From positions 49,326 to 113,325 of the forward strand of contig CAIXWN010000024.1 of assembly GCA_903923135.1 (NCBI GenBank): DNA of 64,000 nt, written 5' to 3'. Below are positions 51,012 to 62,900 of the stretch, one piece after another. How positions within the stretch are numbered: position 1 is the first letter of the stretch; the number at the start of each line of letters is the position of its first letter. The translations under genes and the position numbers were made by a program. The notes under the pieces were generated by a model, which searched no databases, had not been told where the DNA came from, and worked only from the letters and a program-made list of their open reading frames with translations. Origin of the DNA: an uncultured Caulobacteraceae bacterium (GTDB taxonomy: Bacteria; Pseudomonadota; Alphaproteobacteria; Caulobacterales; Caulobacteraceae).

Positions 51012-51602
51012 CTAGAGCACGCCCTTGGTGGAGGGCGCCTGCCCCAGCGTCTTGGGATCGATCTCCACCGCCGTGCGCAACGCCCGCGCCAGGGCCTTGA
51101 AGCCGCTCTCGGCGATGTGGTGGGCGTTCTCTCCGTAGAGGGTCTCGAGGTGGACGCAGGCGCCGGCGTTCATGGCGAAGGCGTGGTGGAACTCCTTGAA
51201 CAGTTCGGTGTCCATCTCGCCGACCTTCGGGCGCAGGAAGTTGACCCGCCAGATCAGATAGGGGCGGTTGGACAGGTCCACCGCGCAGCGCGTCAGGGTC
51301 TCGTCCATGGGGATGTAGGCGTGGCCGAAGCGCCGTACGCCCTTGAAGCCGTCGAGGGCGGCGTGGAACGCCCGGCCCAGGACGATGCCGGTGTCCTCGA
51401 CGGTGTGATGCATGTCGATGTGCAGGTCACCCTGTGTCTCGACCTCCAGGTCGAAACCGCCGTGACGGGCGAAACTGTCGAGCATGTGGTCGAAGAAGCC
51501 GACGCCGGTGGACACGGCCGCGCGGCCGGTCCCGTCCAGGTCCAGGCGGACCCGGATCCGGGTCTCCTTGGTGTCGCGCCTGATCTCGGCGGTTCTGCTC
51601 AT
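51012..51602 (-). CDS. hisB: Imidazoleglycerol-phosphate dehydratase
   Basis: RAAVSTGVGFFDHMLDSFARHGGFDLEVETQGDLHIDMHHTVEDTGIVLG. Confidence 0.98.
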   Translation of the reverse strand: MSRTAEIRRDTKETRIRVRLDLDGTGRAAVSTGVGFFDHMLDSFARHGGFDLEVETQGDLHIDMHHTVEDTGIVLGRAFHAALDGFKGVRRFGHAYIPMDETLTRCAVDLSNRPYLIWRVNFLRPKVGEMDTELFKEFHHAFAMNAGACVHLETLYGENAHHIAESGFKALARALRTAVEIDPKTLGQAPSTKGVL

Positions 51603-51606
51603 GGCG

Positions 51607-52596
51607 TCAAAATCCCCTGGCCCGCGCCAGGTCTGTCAGCGACGTCCCGGGTCGGGGGCCATAGTGGCCGATAACCTCCGCTGCGGCCATGGAGCCCAGG
51701 CGTCCGCAGATATCCAGCGGTCGGCCCGAGGCCAGGCCGAACAGAAAGCCCGCCGCGTATTGGTCGCCGGCGCCCGTCGTGTCCACCACTTTCTCCACCG
51801 CGTCGGCCGGGATCCGGTGTTCGGCCCCGGCGGAGAGCACCACCGAGCCGGCCTCGCTGCGCGTGACCGCGGCGATCTCCACCCGGCCGCGGATCGCCCG
51901 GATCGCCGCCGAGGCGTCGCTCGTCTCGAACAGGGCGCAGATCTCGGTCTCGTTGGCGAACAGAACGTCCACCTGGGTGTCGATGAAGGCGAGCAGCGCG
52001 TCGCGGTGACGCTCCACCACGAAGGCGTCGGACAGGGTCAAGGCGATCTGCCGACCCGCCGCCCGCGCCAGGCCCGCGGCCTTGGCGAACGCCCGCCGCG
52101 CCTCATGCGGATCGAACAGATAGCCTTCCAGATAGACGATCTTCGCCGCCTCGATGACGGCCGGGTCGACGTCGGCGGCGGTCAGTTCGACGCAGGCGCC
52201 CAGATAGGTGCACATCGTCCGCTGGCCATCCGGGGTCACATTGATCAGGCAGCGCGCGGTTCCCGGGCCGTCGGACAGCGGCGTCGTGGCGAAATGGGCG
52301 CCCGAGGCGCGGATGTCGTGGGCGAAAATGCCGCCGAGACTGTCGTCGGCGACCTTGCCGATATAGGCGGAGCGGCCGCCCAGGCTGGCGATGCCGGCCA
52401 CGGTGTTCCCCGCCGATCCGCCGGACGCCTCGATGCCCGCGGCCATGCGGGCGTAGAGCGCCGTCGCGTGGGCGCCGTCGATCAGGGTCATGGCGCCCTT
52501 GGACAGGCCTTCGGTGTCCAGGAAGGCGTCGTCGGCCGGCGCGATCACATCCACAATCGCATTGCCAATGGCGGCGACGTCGTACAGCGCGTTCAT
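51607..52596 (-). CDS. PfkB-family carbohydrate/nucleoside kinase (adenosine kinase-like)
   Basis: GNAIVDVIAPADDAFL; GGSAGNTVAGIASLGG; DTTGAGDQYAAGFLFGLASG. Confidence 0.92.
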   Translation of the reverse strand: MNALYDVAAIGNAIVDVIAPADDAFLDTEGLSKGAMTLIDGAHATALYARMAAGIEASGGSAGNTVAGIASLGGRSAYIGKVADDSLGGIFAHDIRASGAHFATTPLSDGPGTARCLINVTPDGQRTMCTYLGACVELTAADVDPAVIEAAKIVYLEGYLFDPHEARRAFAKAAGLARAAGRQIALTLSDAFVVERHRDALLAFIDTQVDVLFANETEICALFETSDASAAIRAIRGRVEIAAVTRSEAGSVVLSAGAEHRIPADAVEKVVDTTGAGDQYAAGFLFGLASGRPLDICGRLGSMAAAEVIGHYGPRPGTSLTDLARARGF

Positions 52597-52677
52597 CTCA
52601 GCTCCGGTAACCGGGGAAAGGGGCGACCTACAACACCCACGCCCCGCTGACGAGACCGCCCGGCGATCGGACGGTCC

Positions 52678-53340
52678 TCAACCGCCGGTGAACAGCTCCC
52701 GCGACGGGCAGAGGTCGGCGACGGGGCAGCGGCCGCAGGCCGGCTTGCGGGCCACGCAGACATAGCGGCCATGCAGGATCAGCCAGTGATGCGCTCGCGT
52801 CAGACCCGCCTTGGGGACAATGGCCATCAGGTCGGCCTCCACCAGGTCGGGCGTTCTGGCCCTGGACAGGCCCAGCCGGTGGGCGACGCGGAAGACGTGC
52901 GTATCCACGGCGATCGCCGGCTCGACGCCCAGTTCGTTAAGCACCACGCTGGCCGTCTTGCGACCCACGCCGGGCAGGGCCTGCAGGGCCTCGCGTCTCA
53001 GCGGCACAGCGCCGCCGTACTGCTCCACCAGGATGCGGGACAGCGCGACCACGTTCCTGGCCTTGGTGTTGAACAGACCGATCGCGGAGATCAGCGGCGC
53101 CACGCCCTCCGCGCCGAGCGCCAGCATCTTCTGCGGCGTGTCAGCCGCCGCGAACAGCGCCGGCGTGGCCTTGTTGACCGAAACGTCGGTGGCCTGGGCC
53201 GACAGGACCACGGCCACCAGCAGGGTGAACGGCGAGGCGTAGGTCAGTTCGGTCCGCGGATCCGGCATTGCCGCCTCGAAGCGGTCAAAGATCTCGCGAA
53301 AACGCTTCTTCTCGCGGGGGGAAGGCGGGGTGGTCGGCAT
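52678..53340 (-). CDS. nth: Endonuclease III
   Basis: LLVAVVLSAQATDVSVNKATPALF; LPGVGRKTASVVLNELGVEPAIAVDTHVFRVAHRLGL; C-terminal Fe-S cysteines CVARKPACGRCPVADLC. Confidence 0.97.
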   Translation of the reverse strand: MPTTPPSPREKKRFREIFDRFEAAMPDPRTELTYASPFTLLVAVVLSAQATDVSVNKATPALFAAADTPQKMLALGAEGVAPLISAIGLFNTKARNVVALSRILVEQYGGAVPLRREALQALPGVGRKTASVVLNELGVEPAIAVDTHVFRVAHRLGLSRARTPDLVEADLMAIVPKAGLTRAHHWLILHGRYVCVARKPACGRCPVADLCPSRELFTGG

Positions 53341-53407
53341 GGCCGGACCATGACCCGCGCGGCCCGTCTCGCCAAGACGGCCCGCGGCGGTTATTTTTTC
53401 GCGCAGC

Positions 53408-53890
53408 ATGCATGGCCCCCTCTTCATGGACGCGGTGATCACGCCGCACCGATCGCTCTCCCCGCGGGGGTTCATCGTCCTGATCAGCGTGCTGACGGCG
53501 ATCAACGCCTGTTCGGCCGTCTTTTTCCTTCTCCTTGGGGCCGGTCCGGTGCCCGTGTTTCTCGGTCTGGATCTGGTGGCCGTGATCGTCGCCTTCGCCA
53601 TGTCCAACCGGGCGGCGGCGCGGCAGGAGCGCATCCAGGTGACCGCCGCCGAGGTTCGGGTCGTGCGCCAGTCGCCGGGGAGAGACGAGACGACCGTCTG
53701 GGTCTCACCGACAGCCTTCACGCGCATCGCCCTGATCGGCGATGGCGACGGGCCCGGCGACCTTCGTCTGCGGTTGTCCGACCGCGAGCTTCACGTCGGG
53801 CGGGGCCTCAGCGGCCCAGAACGCCTTGCCTTCGCCAAGGCGCTCGACGCGGCCATCTGGCGTGCGCGGTCGGGCGACGTTCAGGCGTAG
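53408..53890 (+). CDS. DUF2244 membrane protein
   Basis: HRSLSPRGFIVLISVLTAINACSAVFFLLLGAGPVPVFLGLDL... Confidence 0.88.
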   Translation: MHGPLFMDAVITPHRSLSPRGFIVLISVLTAINACSAVFFLLLGAGPVPVFLGLDLVAVIVAFAMSNRAAARQERIQVTAAEVRVVRQSPGRDETTVWVSPTAFTRIALIGDGDGPGDLRLRLSDRELHVGRGLSGPERLAFAKALDAAIWRARSGDVQA

Positions 53891-53923
53891 CTCAGACGTG
53901 GGGCAGGCGTCTTCGGGCGCGCT

Positions 53924-55231
53924 CTAGAGGATGTAACGCGAAAGGTCGGCGTTCCGCGCCAGATCGCCCACCAGGCGTCGCACGTCCTCGGCGTCGACCA
54001 GAACCGCCTCGCCCGACCGGTCGGCGGCGGTGAAACTGATCTCCTCCACCACCTTCTCCAGCACCGTCTGCAACCGCCGCGCGCCGATGTTCTCCACCGC
54101 GCCGTTGACGGCCTCGGCGGCGTCCGCCAGGGCGTCCAGCGCTTCGTCGGTGAAGTTCAGGGTGACGCCCTCGGTGGCCAACAGCGCCTGATGCTGGCGG
54201 ATGAGGTTGGCCTCGGGTTCGGTGAGGATGCGGCGCAGGTCATCGCGGGTCAGCGCCTTCAGCTCCACCCGGATCGGCAGGCGGCCCTGCAGTTCCGGCA
54301 GCAGGTCCGATGGTTTGGCGACGTGGAAAGCCCCCGAGGCGATGAACAGGATGTGATCGGTCTTCACCGGACCGTACTTGGTCGAGACGGTGGTGCCCTC
54401 GATGAGCGGCAACAGATCGCGCTGCACCCCCTCGCGGGAAACGTCGGCCCCCGCGCGATCGGCGCGCGAGGCGACCTTGTCGATTTCATCAATGAAAACA
54501 ATACCGGCATTCTGAGCCAGGTCGAGAGCCTCCGCTGTCACCGCCTCGTCGTCGAGCAGCTTGTCGCTCTCCTCGGCGATCAGCGGCGCCCAGGCGCCCG
54601 TCACCGTGGTCTTGTGCGCCTTGCGCTTGCCGCCGAAGGCCTTGCCCATGATCTCGGAGAGACTGAGCATGCTCATGCTGGCGCCGGGCTGGCCGGGAAT
54701 GTCGAAGCCCGCCGCCGGACCGGTCGTATCGGGCAGGTTCAGTTCGACCTCCTTGTCATCCAGCTCGCCGGCGCGCAGCTTGCGCCGGAAGGCGTCGCGC
54801 GTGGCGGCCTGGGCGTGTGCGCCGACCAGCGCGTCCAGAAGCCGTTCCTCCGCCGCCGCCTCGGCCCTGGCCCTCACCGCGCCCCGCCGGCGCTCGCGCA
54901 CCATGGCGAGGGCGTTTTCCACCAGGTCGCGGACGATCTGGTCGACATCACGGCCGACGTAGCCGACCTCGGTGAACTTGGTGGCCTCGACCTTCAGGAA
55001 CGGCGACTGGGCCAGGCGCGCCAGCCGGCGGGCGATCTCGGTCTTGCCCACGCCCGTCGGTCCGATCATCAGGATGTTCTTCGGCGTCACCTCGTCGATG
55101 AGGTCGGCGGACAGCCGGCGGCGACGCCAGCGGTTGCGCAGGGCCACCGCTACGGCGCGTTTGGCCTCGGCGTGGCCGACGACGAAGCGGTCGAGTTCGG
55201 AAACGATCTCGCGGGGGGTGAATTCGGTCAT
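53924..55231 (-). CDS. hslU: HslU ATPase subunit
   Basis: [70 protein letters not shown]. Confidence 0.98.
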   Translation of the reverse strand: MTEFTPREIVSELDRFVVGHAEAKRAVAVALRNRWRRRRLSADLIDEVTPKNILMIGPTGVGKTEIARRLARLAQSPFLKVEATKFTEVGYVGRDVDQIVRDLVENALAMVRERRRGAVRARAEAAAEERLLDALVGAHAQAATRDAFRRKLRAGELDDKEVELNLPDTTGPAAGFDIPGQPGASMSMLSLSEIMGKAFGGKRKAHKTTVTGAWAPLIAEESDKLLDDEAVTAEALDLAQNAGIVFIDEIDKVASRADRAGADVSREGVQRDLLPLIEGTTVSTKYGPVKTDHILFIASGAFHVAKPSDLLPELQGRLPIRVELKALTRDDLRRILTEPEANLIRQHQALLATEGVTLNFTDEALDALADAAEAVNGAVENIGARRLQTVLEKVVEEISFTAADRSGEAVLVDAEDVRRLVGDLARNADLSRYIL

Positions 55232-55238
55232 CGGGCGC

Positions 55239-55787
55239 TCAGACGGTTTCCACGGTCAGGGCGCCGTTGGTGTAGACGCAGATCTCCGCGGCGATGCCCA
55301 TGGCCCGCCGGGCGATCTCCTCGGCGGTGAGGTCGAAGTCCATCAGCGCCCGGGCCGCGGCCAGGGCGAAGGACCCGCCCGAGCCTATGGCCGCCACGGC
55401 GAATTCCGGCTCCAGGACGTCCCCGACACCGGAAAGGGTGAAGATCGAGGAGGCGTCGGCGGCAATGAGCATGGCCTCCAGCCGTCGCAGATAGCGATCG
55501 GTCCGCCAGTCCTTGGCCAGGTCGACGCAGGCGCGGGCCAGCTGGTCGGGATACTGGTCCAGCTTCGCCTCCAGACGTTCAATCAGGGTGAAGGCGTCGG
55601 CCGTTGCGCCGGCGAACCCGGCCACGACCTTGCCGCCGGCCAGGCGCCGCACCTTGCGGGCGTTGCCCTTGACGATGGTCTGGCCCATGGAAACCTGGCC
55701 GTCGCCAGCGATCACGGTTGATCCGTTCTTGCGCACGGCGAGAATGGTGGTCCCGTGCCAATCGGGTAGGGCGGCGTGGCTGTGCAT
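55239..55787 (-). CDS. hslV: HslV protease subunit
   Basis: [40 protein letters not shown]. Confidence 0.98.
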   Translation of the reverse strand: MHSHAALPDWHGTTILAVRKNGSTVIAGDGQVSMGQTIVKGNARKVRRLAGGKVVAGFAGATADAFTLIERLEAKLDQYPDQLARACVDLAKDWRTDRYLRRLEAMLIAADASSIFTLSGVGDVLEPEFAVAAIGSGGSFALAAARALMDFDLTAEEIARRAMGIAAEICVYTNGALTVETV

Positions 55788-55827
55788 CCAGCGGATGTGG
55801 CGGCGAGGGACGATGGGGTCAAGGCGG

Positions 55828-56571
55828 ATGAGGTTTTCCGACGAAGAGGTGGAACGGTACGCCCGCCATCTGGTGCTGCGTGAGCTCGGCGGCCCCGGTC
55901 AGCAGGCGCTGAAGGCGGCGCGCGTGCTCATCGTCGGGGCCGGGGGCCTGGGCGCGCCCGCCGCGCTTTATCTGGCGGCCGCCGGGGTGGGGCACATCGC
56001 CTTGGCCGATCCGGACACGGTGAGCCTCTCCAATCTGCAGAGGCAGGTGCTCTACGGCGTCGCCGATCTCGAACAGCCCAAGACCGCCGTCGCCCGCCGC
56101 CGTCTGGGCGAGCTCAATCCCCATGTCACCGTCGAACCCCTGGCCGTCCGGCTGGAGGCCGCCAACGCCGCCGACCTGACCGGGGCCTATGATCTGGTGC
56201 TCGACGGCACCGACGATTTCGCCACCCGCTTCGCCGTCAACGCCGCCTGTGTGGCCACCGGCCGCACCCTGGTCAGCGGCGCCATCGGGCGCTGGACCGG
56301 CCAGGTGGGGGTGTTCGCCGGCCGGCCATGCTACCGCTGCCTGGTGCCGGACATCCCGCCTGACGCCGAGACCTGCGCGGTCGTGGGGGTGGTCGGCGCC
56401 CTGGCCGGGGTCATCGGCGCGATGATGGCCCTGGAGGCCGTCAAGGTGATCGCCGGCGCGGGCGAGCCCCTGACCGGGCGGCTGCTAATCTATGACGGCC
56501 TCGCCGCCGAGGCGCGGACGGTGCGCATCGGACCCGATCCGGCCTGCCCGGTCTGCGGGGCCGGCCATTGA
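55828..56571 (+). CDS. ThiF/MoeB/HesA-family adenylyltransferase
   Basis: [58 protein letters not shown]-terminus. Confidence 0.94.
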   Translation: MRFSDEEVERYARHLVLRELGGPGQQALKAARVLIVGAGGLGAPAALYLAAAGVGHIALADPDTVSLSNLQRQVLYGVADLEQPKTAVARRRLGELNPHVTVEPLAVRLEAANAADLTGAYDLVLDGTDDFATRFAVNAACVATGRTLVSGAIGRWTGQVGVFAGRPCYRCLVPDIPPDAETCAVVGVVGALAGVIGAMMALEAVKVIAGAGEPLTGRLLIYDGLAAEARTVRIGPDPACPVCGAGH

Positions 56572-56576
56572 CGGGG

Positions 56577-57563
56577 TCAGAGCATCGAGGGGATCACACG
56601 GTCGGGCGGGCGGTGGCCATCCATCCAGGTGCGAATGTTGATGATCACCTTCTCGCCCATGTCGATGCGGCCCTCGATCGTGGCCGAACTCATGTGGGGC
56701 AGCAGCACCACATTGGGCAGCTTGAGCAGCTTGGGGTTCACCGTCGGCTCATGCTCATAGACGTCGAGGCCCGCGCCGGCGATTTCGCCGCGCTGAAGCA
56801 TGCCCGCCAGGGCGGCCTCGTCGATGATTTCCCCGCGGGCGGTGTTCACCACCAGGGCGTGCGGCTGCAACAGCTTCAGGCGACGGGCGGAGAGCAGGTG
56901 ATAGGTCGCCGGGGTATGCGGGCAGTTCACCGAGATCACATCCGTGCGGGCCAGCATCTGGTCGAGGCTCTCCCAGTAGGTGGCCTCGAGTTCCTCGGCG
57001 ATGCGGCCGCTGACCGGCTTGCGGTTGTGATAGTGAATGGCCAGCCCGAAGGCGCGCGCCCGTTTGGCCAGGGCCTGGCCGATGCGGCCCATGCCGACGA
57101 TGCCAAGGCGCTTGCCGCGAAGACGGCGACCCAGCATCCAGGTCGGGGTCCAGCCATGGAACTCGCCAGCCTGGACGATATTGGCGCCCTCCACCACCCG
57201 CCGGGCAGAGGCCAGAATCAGGCCCATGGTCAGGTCCGCGGTGTCGTCCGTCAGCACCCCGGGCGTGTTGGTTACGGTGATGCCGCGGGCGTTGGCCGCA
57301 GTCACATCGATGTGATCGACGCCCACGCCGAAATTGGCGATCAGCTTCAGCCGGTCGCCGGCCCGCGCGATCACGGCGGCGTCGAGCCGATCGGTGATCG
57401 TCGAGGCCAGGACGTCGGCCCGCTCCATGGCGGAAACCAGGGCCTCGACGCCCATGGGCGTATCGTCGAGATTGAGTTCGGTGTCGAAAAGTTCGCGCAT
57501 GCGGGTTTCGATCGCATCAGGAAGCTTGCGCGTTACGACGACTTTCGGCTTGCGAGGGGCCAT
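56577..57563 (-). CDS. D-glycerate dehydrogenase / hydroxypyruvate reductase family
   Basis: KPKVVVTRKLPDAIETRMRELFD; GKRLGIVGMGRIGQALAKRARAFG; NTARGEIIDEAAL; HMSSAT. Confidence 0.93.
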   Translation of the reverse strand: MAPRKPKVVVTRKLPDAIETRMRELFDTELNLDDTPMGVEALVSAMERADVLASTITDRLDAAVIARAGDRLKLIANFGVGVDHIDVTAANARGITVTNTPGVLTDDTADLTMGLILASARRVVEGANIVQAGEFHGWTPTWMLGRRLRGKRLGIVGMGRIGQALAKRARAFGLAIHYHNRKPVSGRIAEELEATYWESLDQMLARTDVISVNCPHTPATYHLLSARRLKLLQPHALVVNTARGEIIDEAALAGMLQRGEIAGAGLDVYEHEPTVNPKLLKLPNVVLLPHMSSATIEGRIDMGEKVIINIRTWMDGHRPPDRVIPSML

Positions 57564-57582
57564 GGGCGGGTCTGAGAGGCAA

Positions 57583-58188
57583 ATGTTTGAGCGCGACGGG
57601 CGCGTCGCCGGTCCTACCAAAACGGGTTTGGCCGGCCAAGCAAGCGAGAACTGCCGCCGGCGCGCGGGTCTTTCGGCTGTCCTCGCGGCGGCTGCCCTGA
57701 TTCTGGGAGCCTGCGGCGGACATGGCGGGGAAGGCAAGGACTGCTCGCCCACCGCCAGCGCGGCCACGGTGTCCGGATTCTGCGTCCCCCGTTACGTCAG
57801 CCTCAAGCGGGACAAGGTCTACGCCCGCAAAGGCCCCGGCGTGGATTATCAGGCCCTGTGGATCTATCACGCCAAGGGCCTGCCGGTTCAGGTGGTTGGC
57901 GAGACGCTCGACTGGCGGCGAATATGCGACCCCGATGGCGGCGCGGTCTGGGTTCACCGCTCCATGGTCGACGGACGCCGCTCGGTGGAGGCGCTCGGCC
58001 CGGCGCCGGTCAGCATCCTGCGCTCGCCCCGCGCCGGGGCCCGCGTGGACGGTCTGCTCAACCCACGCGCTCTGGCCGGCCTGGACCGCTGTCAGTCCGG
58101 ATGGTGCCGAATCAGCGTCGGCGGCGTCACCGGCTGGGTGATGGCCGCACAGGTCTGGGGCGTGGCGCCCGCCGCGCAATGCCGTTGA
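57583..58188 (+). CDS. SH3-like (YgiM/COG3807-type) lipoprotein; start codon uncertain
   Basis: Hydrophobic AAAALILGACGG lipobox; RYVSLKRDKVYARKGPGVDYQALWIYHAKGLPVQVVGETLDWRRI; alternative TTG start near 57627. Confidence 0.8.
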   Translation: MFERDGRVAGPTKTGLAGQASENCRRRAGLSAVLAAAALILGACGGHGGEGKDCSPTASAATVSGFCVPRYVSLKRDKVYARKGPGVDYQALWIYHAKGLPVQVVGETLDWRRICDPDGGAVWVHRSMVDGRRSVEALGPAPVSILRSPRAGARVDGLLNPRALAGLDRCQSGWCRISVGGVTGWVMAAQVWGVAPAAQCR

Positions 58189-58220
58189 GGCCAGATGCGT
58201 CCGCGTGCTAACCGGGCTGG

Positions 58221-58742
58221 ATGACAACGACCCGACCGACCCGCTTCGATCACGACGACCTGCTGGCCTGCGCCCGGGGCGAGATGTTCGGCCCCGGCAA
58301 CGCCCAGCTTCCAGCGCCGCCGATGCTGATGTTCGACCGGATCACCTCGATCTCCAAGGACGGCGGCCCGCATGGCAAGGGCCAGCTCACCGCCGAGCTG
58401 GATATCCGCCGGGACCTGTGGTTCTTCGATTGCCACTTCATCGGCGATCCGGTGATGCCCGGCTGCCTGGGGCTGGACGCCATGTGGCAGCTGGTGGGCT
58501 TCTTCCTGGCCTGGTCGGGGGCGCCGGGACGCGGCCGCGCGGTGGGTGTGGGCGAGGTGAAATTCAGCGGGCAGGTCACCCCCGCCGTGTCGAAAGTCGT
58601 CTATCGGATCGATTTCAAGCGGGTGATCCTGCGGAAATTGGTCATGGGCGTGGCCGATGGGGTGCTGGAAGCCGACGGCAAACCCATTTACGAGGCAAGG
58701 GACTTGAAGGTCGGCCTCTATAACGCCGCCGACCTGGCCTGA
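58221..58742 (+). CDS. fabA: 3-hydroxyacyl-ACP dehydratase/isomerase FabA
   Basis: [46 protein letters not shown]. Confidence 0.97.
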   Translation: MTTTRPTRFDHDDLLACARGEMFGPGNAQLPAPPMLMFDRITSISKDGGPHGKGQLTAELDIRRDLWFFDCHFIGDPVMPGCLGLDAMWQLVGFFLAWSGAPGRGRAVGVGEVKFSGQVTPAVSKVVYRIDFKRVILRKLVMGVADGVLEADGKPIYEARDLKVGLYNAADLA

Positions 58743-58760
58743 CGGGAAGAGGAAACGGAC

Positions 58761-59972
58761 ATGCGGCGAGTCGCCGTCACCGGCATGGGCGTCATCTCCT
58801 CGATCGGCGCCGACGTCGGAGAGGTTCTGTCCTCTCTGCGGGACGCCAGGTCCGGCGTGACCGCCGCGCCCAGGTATGAGGAGCTGGGCTTTCGATGCCA
58901 GGTTCATGCCGACCCGGCCGTGGCCTGGGAGACCCTGGTCGACCGGCGCGCGGCGCGGTTCCTCGCCGACGGCACCGCCTACGCGCATCTGGCCATGGAG
59001 CAGGCGATAGCCGACGCGCGCCTGGAGCCTGGCGAGATTTCCCATGACCGCACCGGGCTGATCGTCGGATCCGGCGGAGCCTCCACCCGGGCCATCGTCG
59101 AGGCCGCCGACACCGCGCGAAGCAAGGGCGTCAAGCGGATCGGCCCGTTCGCCGTGCCCAAGGCGATGAGTTCGGGGCCTTCGGCGACGCTATCCACCTG
59201 GTTCAAGATCCGCGGCATCAACTATTCGATCTCCTCGGCCTGCGCGACCTCCACCCACTGCATCGGCGCCGCCTATGAGCAGATCAGATTGGGCAACCAG
59301 GACGTCATGTTCGCCGGCGGTTGCGAGGAACTCGACTGGACCCTGTCCTCGCTGTTCGACGCGATGGGCGCCATGTCCAGCGGCTTCAATGCCACCCCCT
59401 CCCGGGCCAGCCGGCCCTACGATGTCGATCGCGACGGTTTCGTCATCGCCGGCGGCGCGGGCATGCTGGTGCTGGAGGATATGGACCGGGCCGTCGCCCG
59501 CGGCGCGCCCATTCACGCCGAGATCGTTGGCTATGCGGCCAACTCGGATGGCCACGACATGGTCGCGCCCTCGGGCGAGGGCGCGGCGCGCTGCATGACC
59601 CTCGCATTGAAGAGCGCCGGGAACCGGCAGATCGACTATCTCAACCCGCACGGCACGGGCACGCCGGTAGGCGACCTGAAGGAGATGGGGGCCGTGCGCG
59701 ACGCCTTCGGCGACGCCGCGCCGCTGATCTCCTCGACCAAGGCGCTCACAGGCCACAGCCTGGGCGCCGCCGGCGCCCAGGAGGCGATCTATTGCCTGCT
59801 CATGATGAAGGCCGGCTTCGTCGCCGAGAGCGCCAATATCGACAATCTGGACCCCGCCTTCGCCGACATGCCGATCGTCCGCCAGCGCCTGGACCGGGAG
59901 CTCACCACGGTGATGTCCAACAGCTTCGGCTTCGGCGGCACCAATGGCTGTCTGGTGATGACCGCGGCCTGA
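58761..59972 (+). CDS. fabB: Beta-ketoacyl-ACP synthase I FabB
   Basis: [29 protein letters not shown] active site; [28 protein letters not shown]. Confidence 0.97.
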   Translation: MRRVAVTGMGVISSIGADVGEVLSSLRDARSGVTAAPRYEELGFRCQVHADPAVAWETLVDRRAARFLADGTAYAHLAMEQAIADARLEPGEISHDRTGLIVGSGGASTRAIVEAADTARSKGVKRIGPFAVPKAMSSGPSATLSTWFKIRGINYSISSACATSTHCIGAAYEQIRLGNQDVMFAGGCEELDWTLSSLFDAMGAMSSGFNATPSRASRPYDVDRDGFVIAGGAGMLVLEDMDRAVARGAPIHAEIVGYAANSDGHDMVAPSGEGAARCMTLALKSAGNRQIDYLNPHGTGTPVGDLKEMGAVRDAFGDAAPLISSTKALTGHSLGAAGAQEAIYCLLMMKAGFVAESANIDNLDPAFADMPIVRQRLDRELTTVMSNSFGFGGTNGCLVMTAA

Positions 59973-59999
59973 GCGGCCGGTCCGCGCCGCCGGACGCGC

Positions 60000-62900
60000 C
60001 TACCAGGCGTCCACGAAGCGGCGGCGAGGGGCGTGTCGCTTGCGGCAGGTGTTCAGCCCCTGGACGATCCACTTCCGGGTGTCGGCCGGATCGATGACGG
60101 CGTCGATTTCCAGCGAAGCGGCGGCATTGATCGCCTTGCCCCGGGCGTAGAGGCTGCCCAGCAGCTTGTCGAACAACGCCTGTCTCGCCGCGGGGTCGGT
60201 CTCGGCTTCCAGCTCCCGGCGATAGCCCAGGCGCACCGAGCCTTCCAGGCCCATGCCACCGAACTCTCCTGTCGGCCAGGCGGCGCAGAACACCGGCGCC
60301 TGGGTCGAGCCCCCGGCCATGGCCTGGGCCCCCAGGCCATAGGCCTTGCGCAGCACGATGGCGAACATCGGCGTGCCGAGACGGGCGGCGTTGATAAACA
60401 GGCGGGACGTCTTGCGCACCGCCGCCGCCGCCTCGCTGTCGGGCCCGACCATGAAGCCGGGCGTGTCCACCAGCGACAACACCGGCAGGTCGAAGGCGTC
60501 GCACAGCTGGAACAGCCGCGAGCCCTTGTCGGCGCCGTCGCAGTCCACCGCCCCGCCGAGATGCCGGGGGTCGTTGGCGATCAGCCCCATGGGCCGGCCT
60601 TCGACGCGGACGAATCCGGTGATCAGGCCCGGTGCGAACCCGGGCCTCAGCTCCAGGAAAGAGCCGGTGTCGGCCACGGTCTCGATCACCTTGCGGGCGT
60701 CGTAGACGCGCAGCCGGTTCTCCGGAATGGCCCGTCGCAGGGCGCGCTGGTCGGCGCTCGCCCATCCGGCCACCGGCCCCTGGAAATAGGAGAGCGCCTG
60801 CTTGGCCAGCCGCGTAGCGTCGGCCTCGTCCTCGGCGAGAATGTCGACGACGCCGTTGGCCGTCTGCACGTCCATCGGCCCGATGTCCTCCGGCGCGAAG
60901 ACCCCCAGGCCGCCGCCCTCGATCATCGCCGGCCCGCCCATGCCGATGTTGGCGCCCTTGGTGCAGATCAGGATTTCGCTCACCCCGGCGAAGGAGGCGT
61001 TGCCGGCGAAGCAACGGCCCGAGACCACGGCGATTTTGGGAACCTGCCCGGCCAGCTGGGCGAAGGCCTTGAAGCTCGACGTCGCCAGGCCCGAGGCGCC
61101 GATGCCGTCGGTGTCTCCCGGCCGGCCGCCGCCGCCCTCGGCGAACCATATGACCGGCAACTCCTCGCTCTCGACGATTTCGAGGAGGCGATCGGTCTTG
61201 AGATGATTCATCAACCCCTGGGTGCCGGCCAGGACGGTGAAATCATAGGAAAGGGCTGCGCAGCGGGCCTTCTCGGGGCCGAACAGGCCGCCGTTCACCG
61301 AGCCGACGCCGCAGATCAGGCCGTCGGCCGGGCTGATCTTCAGCAGGTGTTCGGCCGAATGGCGGCGGCGCTGGGCGGCGACGGCGAAGGCGCCGTATTC
61401 GAGAAAGGTCCCCGGATCGACCAGATCGTCGATGTTCTCCCGGGCGGTCCTCTGGTTGCGGCTGCGGCGGCGGGCCACGGCCTCCGGCCGGGCCTCATCG
61501 AGGGTGAGCCGCCAGCGCTCGTTCACCTCGGCAAGGTCGGGACGGATGAAATCCAGGTCCACGGCGTCCTCCGCGTCCTCGACGGCGCCCTCCACCGCCT
61601 CGGGCGCGACGAACACCAGCGGCTGGTCCTTGAGCACCACCTCGCCCCTGTCGGCGGCGATGCGGACGATACGGCCGCCTTCCGCTGCGGTGACCACATG
61701 CTCCATCTTCATGGCCTCGAGGATGGCCACGGTCTGACCGGGACGGACCAGGTCGCCCTCGGCGACGTCGATGGACCCCACGGTGGCCTGCAGCGGCGCC
61801 CGGACCGGGCTCGCGCCCTCGATGCTCTCCTCTCGGGTTTCCGCGGCGGCCGCCGACCCGGCGGCGGCGGCATAGTTGCGGTGAGTCAGGGCGCCGGCTT
61901 CGGCGATCAGCGCCGGGGCGTTGTCCTCGACATAGTGGGTGGTGGTCACGCCGGTCCGCACATCCTCCCGCGCCAGCAGGGCGCGGAGGAGGCCGATATT
62001 GGTCTCCGCGCCCTCGATGCGGAACTCGGACAGCGCCCGGGCCGTGCGGTCGGCGGCGTGGACCAGGTTGGTTCCGTGGGCGATCACCTTGGCGATCAGG
62101 GAATCGTAGTTGGGGTTGGTGAGGTAGCCGGCGTAGCCATAGCCATCCACCCGCACGCCGGGACCGGAGGGCGCCTCATAGGCGGTGAGCCGGCCGCCGC
62201 TGGGCTGGGCGCCGCCGTCGGCCGTGAGGGTTTCCAGATTCACCCGCGCCTGGATGGCGACGCCGCGGGCTTCCGGTGTGGCCGTCAGACCGATCTTCGC
62301 CAGGGTCTCGCCCGCGGCCAGGCGGATCTGCGTCTGCACCAGATCCACGCCGGTCACCGCCTCGGTGATGGTGTGCTCCACCTGCAGGCGGGCGTTGGCC
62401 TCGATGAAGTAGAACTCCTCGCCGCCGGCTTCCAGCAGGAATTCGATGGTGCCCAGGGTGCGGTAGCGGGCGGCCGCGGCGAGGTTCACCGCCGCCTCGA
62501 ACAGCCGCGCGCGCCGGGACTCGCTCAGGCCGGGGGCCGGGGCGATCTCAAGGATCTTCTGGTGGCGGCGCTGCAGCGAGCACTCCCGCTCGCCGATGGC
62601 CAGGACGCCGGTGCGGTCGCCCGCCACCTGCACCTCGACGTGGCGGGCGTTCTCGATCAGCCGTTCGGCGTAGACCGCGCCTTCCCCGAAGGCGGCTTCG
62701 GCCTCCCGCGAGGCGGCGGCGAAGGCGGCCGCCAGATCCGCGCGCTGACGCACCACCCGCATGCCGCGGCCGCCGCCGCCGGCGACAGCCTTGATCATCA
62801 TCGCGGCGCCCGGCGGCAACTGGTCGAAGAAGGCCTCGACCTCGGCCAGGTCAGCGGCGCCCTCTGTTCCGGGCAGGACGGGGGTCTTGACGCGGATGGC

